Source: Ulva prolifera
Lineage: Eukaryota; Chlorophyta; Ulvophyceae; Ulvales; Ulvaceae
Assembly: GCA_023078555.1 (NCBI GenBank)
Contig: JALAAN010000010.1
Location: forward strand, 248,001-312,000
Direction: 5' to 3'
Length of the DNA: 64,000 nt
Translations under genes and position numbers: made by a program
Shown: positions 62,417-64,000 of the stretch, one piece after another
How the letters are laid out: each line of letters starts with the position of its first letter
Position numbering within the stretch: position 1 is the stretch's first letter
The notes under the pieces: generated by a model
Seen by the model: the letters and a program-made list of their open reading frames with translations, nothing else
What the model was told of the DNA's origin: nothing
Databases searched by the model: none

Positions 62417-63803
62417 ACAAAAACAGGTTCCCAACCTCACGTTAGGGGCTGAATCTTTGCACATGATACTCTCTATGTCACAGGAATGTGGTCTAGAAGT
62501 TTGGAGGCAATCAAGTGATAAGTCAGGGCAAGGGCTCCTATCAATGTTGAAATGGCAGCGCGCTCTCCCGCCACTCATGCAGAAATCTCGCCCTCACAAA
62601 AACAGGTTCCCAACCTCACGTTAAGGGCTGAATCTTTGCACATGATGCTATCTATGTCAAATTAATGTGATGTGAGGGTTTGGAGGCAATCAAGTGATAA
62701 CTCAGGGCTAGGGCTGCTTTAAATGTTGAAATGGCAGCAAGCTCCCATGCCACTCATGCAGAAATCTCGCACCTCACAAAAACAGGTTCCCAACCTCACC
62801 TTAGGGGCTGAATCTTTGCACATGATGCTCTCTATGTCAAAGGAATGTGGTGTAGAAGTTTGGAGGCAATCAAGTGATAAGTCAGGGCTAGGGCTGCTAT
62901 CAATGATGAAATGGCAGCGCGCTCTCCCGCCACTCATGCAGAAATCCCGCGCCTCACAAAAACAGGTTCCCAACCTCACGTTAGGGGCTGAATCTTTGCA
63001 CATGATGCTCTCTTTGTCAAAGGAATGTGGTCTAGAAATTTGGAGGCAATCAAGTGATAAGTCAGGGCTAGGGCTGCTATCAATGTTGAAATGTCAGCTG
63101 GCTCCCATGCCACTCATGCAAAAATCTCGCGCCTCACAAAAACATGTTCCCAACCTCATTTTTGAGGCTGAATCTTTGCACATGATGCTCTCTATGTCAC
63201 AGGAATGTGGTCTAGAAGTTTGGAGGCAATCAAGTGACAAGTCAGGGCAAGGGCTCCTATCAATGTTGAAATGGCAGCGCGCTCTCCCGCCACTCATGCA
63301 GAAATCTCGCCCTCACAAAAACAGGTTCCCAACCTCACGTTAAGGGCTGAATCTTTGCACATGATGCTATCTATGTCAAATTAATGTGATGTGAGGGTTT
63401 GGAGGCAATCAAGTGATAACTCAGGGCTAGGGCTGCTTTAAATGTTGAAATGGCAGCAAGCTCCCATGCCACTCATGCAGAAATCTCGCACCTCACAAAA
63501 ACAGGTTCCCAACCTCACCTTAGGGGCTGAATCTTTGCACATGATGCTCTCTATGTCAAAGGAATGTGGTGTAGAAGTTTGGAGGCAATCAAGTGATAAG
63601 TCAGGGCTAGGGCTGCTATCAATGATGAAATGGCAGCGCGCTCTCCCGCCACTCATGCAGAAATCCCGCGCCTCACAAAAACAGGTTCCCAACCTCACGT
63701 TAGGGGCTGAATCTTTGCACATGATGCTCTCTTTGTCAAAGGAATGTGGTCTAGAAATTTGGAGGCAATCAAGTGATAAGTCAGGGCTAGGGCTGCTATC
63801 AAT
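62417..63803. repeat. 1.39-kb block, copy 2
   Basis: Second copy of 58105-59491 with the same 'gcagcaagctcc' and 'tgtcagctggctcc' variants and the same internal 719-bp step (62719, 63438). The match ends where 'caatgttgaaatgg' becomes 'caatgatgaaatgg' near 63792, after which 'gcgtgctcccatgcc' replaces 'gctggctcccatgcc'. Confidence 0.82.
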
Positions 63804-64000
63804 GATGAAATGGCAGCGTGCTCCCATGCCACTCATGCAGAAATCCCGCGCCTCACAAAAACATGTTCACAACATCACGTTAGGGGCTGAATCTTTGCAC
63901 ATGATGCTCTCTATGTCAAAGGAATGTGGTCTAGAAGTTTGGAGGCAATCAAGTGATAAGTCAGGGCTAGGGCTGCTATCAATGTTGAAATGGCAGCGTG

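Larger units (their letters stand above)
55507..64000. repeat. 180-bp satellite DNA array, right arm (about 47 monomers)
   Basis: The same satellite in the same orientation resumes at 'gtgataactcagggctagg' immediately after the island and runs to the end of the window, so the array extends beyond it. The first monomers are the 'gaattc' spacer class and the 359-bp dimer, as seen near 22.7, 26.1 and 46.8 kb. Between 55.5 and 57.8 kb, and again at 59.8-62.0 kb, there are more private single-base substitutions than in the left arm, for example 'caatctcacc' near 55609, 'gtatggagg' near 56211, 'caagagataag' near 56942 and 'ggcggccatc' near 59840. There are almost no indels. No gene is seen. Confidence 0.97.

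Overview
The window is almost entirely one tandem satellite array. The monomer is 180 bp, with a frequent 179-bp form that lacks one base in the 'cgcgcctcac' box ('cgccctcac'). I estimate about 350 monomers, all in the same orientation, filling 1-54437 and 55507-64000. A consensus-like monomer counted by hand is 50% GC. Nothing in the satellite resembles a host gene, a bacterial operon, an rRNA or tRNA, or a CRISPR array. A multi-tens-of-kilobase homogenised array with a nucleosome-sized period points to eukaryotic nuclear heterochromatin (centromeric, pericentromeric or subtelomeric). The species cannot be told from the sequence.

Layout. Region 1-54437 is a mosaic of nested higher-order duplications. 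The clearest are: a 6110-bp unit in tandem (5895-12004 and 12005-17955) with a partial third copy (17956-19570); a ~4.06-kb block at 25015-29075 repeated at 33105-37166; a 1978-bp tandem pair (29665-31642, 31643-33642); 1258-bp and 719-bp tandem pairs (36242-38748, 37956-39452); a 2339/2335-bp tandem pair (39815-42153, 42154-44585); and a 2157-bp tandem pair (46946-49102, 49103-51280). A diverged 'spacer' monomer ('caaattaatgtgatgtga...ctgctttaaatg') recurs at spacings that are whole numbers of monomers (359, 540, 719, 900, 1258, 1437, 1798, 1978 bp and so on). It marks the higher-order structure and ends most open frames.

From 53341 to 54437 the satellite suddenly carries about 20 one- to few-base indels, which are almost absent elsewhere. 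It then meets a single N at 54438, followed by a 1.07-kb non-satellite island (54439-55506) of ordinary complexity. The island holds an unrecognised ORF and a 25-nt near-perfect palindrome. The satellite resumes at 55507 in a different phase. The simplest reading is a low-quality contig end joined to other sequence, not a clean biological insertion. The right arm (55507-64000) is again regular satellite, with more private substitutions near the island and a 1.39-kb block repeated 4312 bp apart.

Because 180 is a multiple of three, long open frames run on both strands (up to 540 codons on the minus strand). They are best explained as a by-product of the repeat period. No gene network is present. 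The interest of the window lies in how the array evolved (unequal exchange, conversion-like patches, crossover scars, CpG decay) and in the suspicious junction at 54438.
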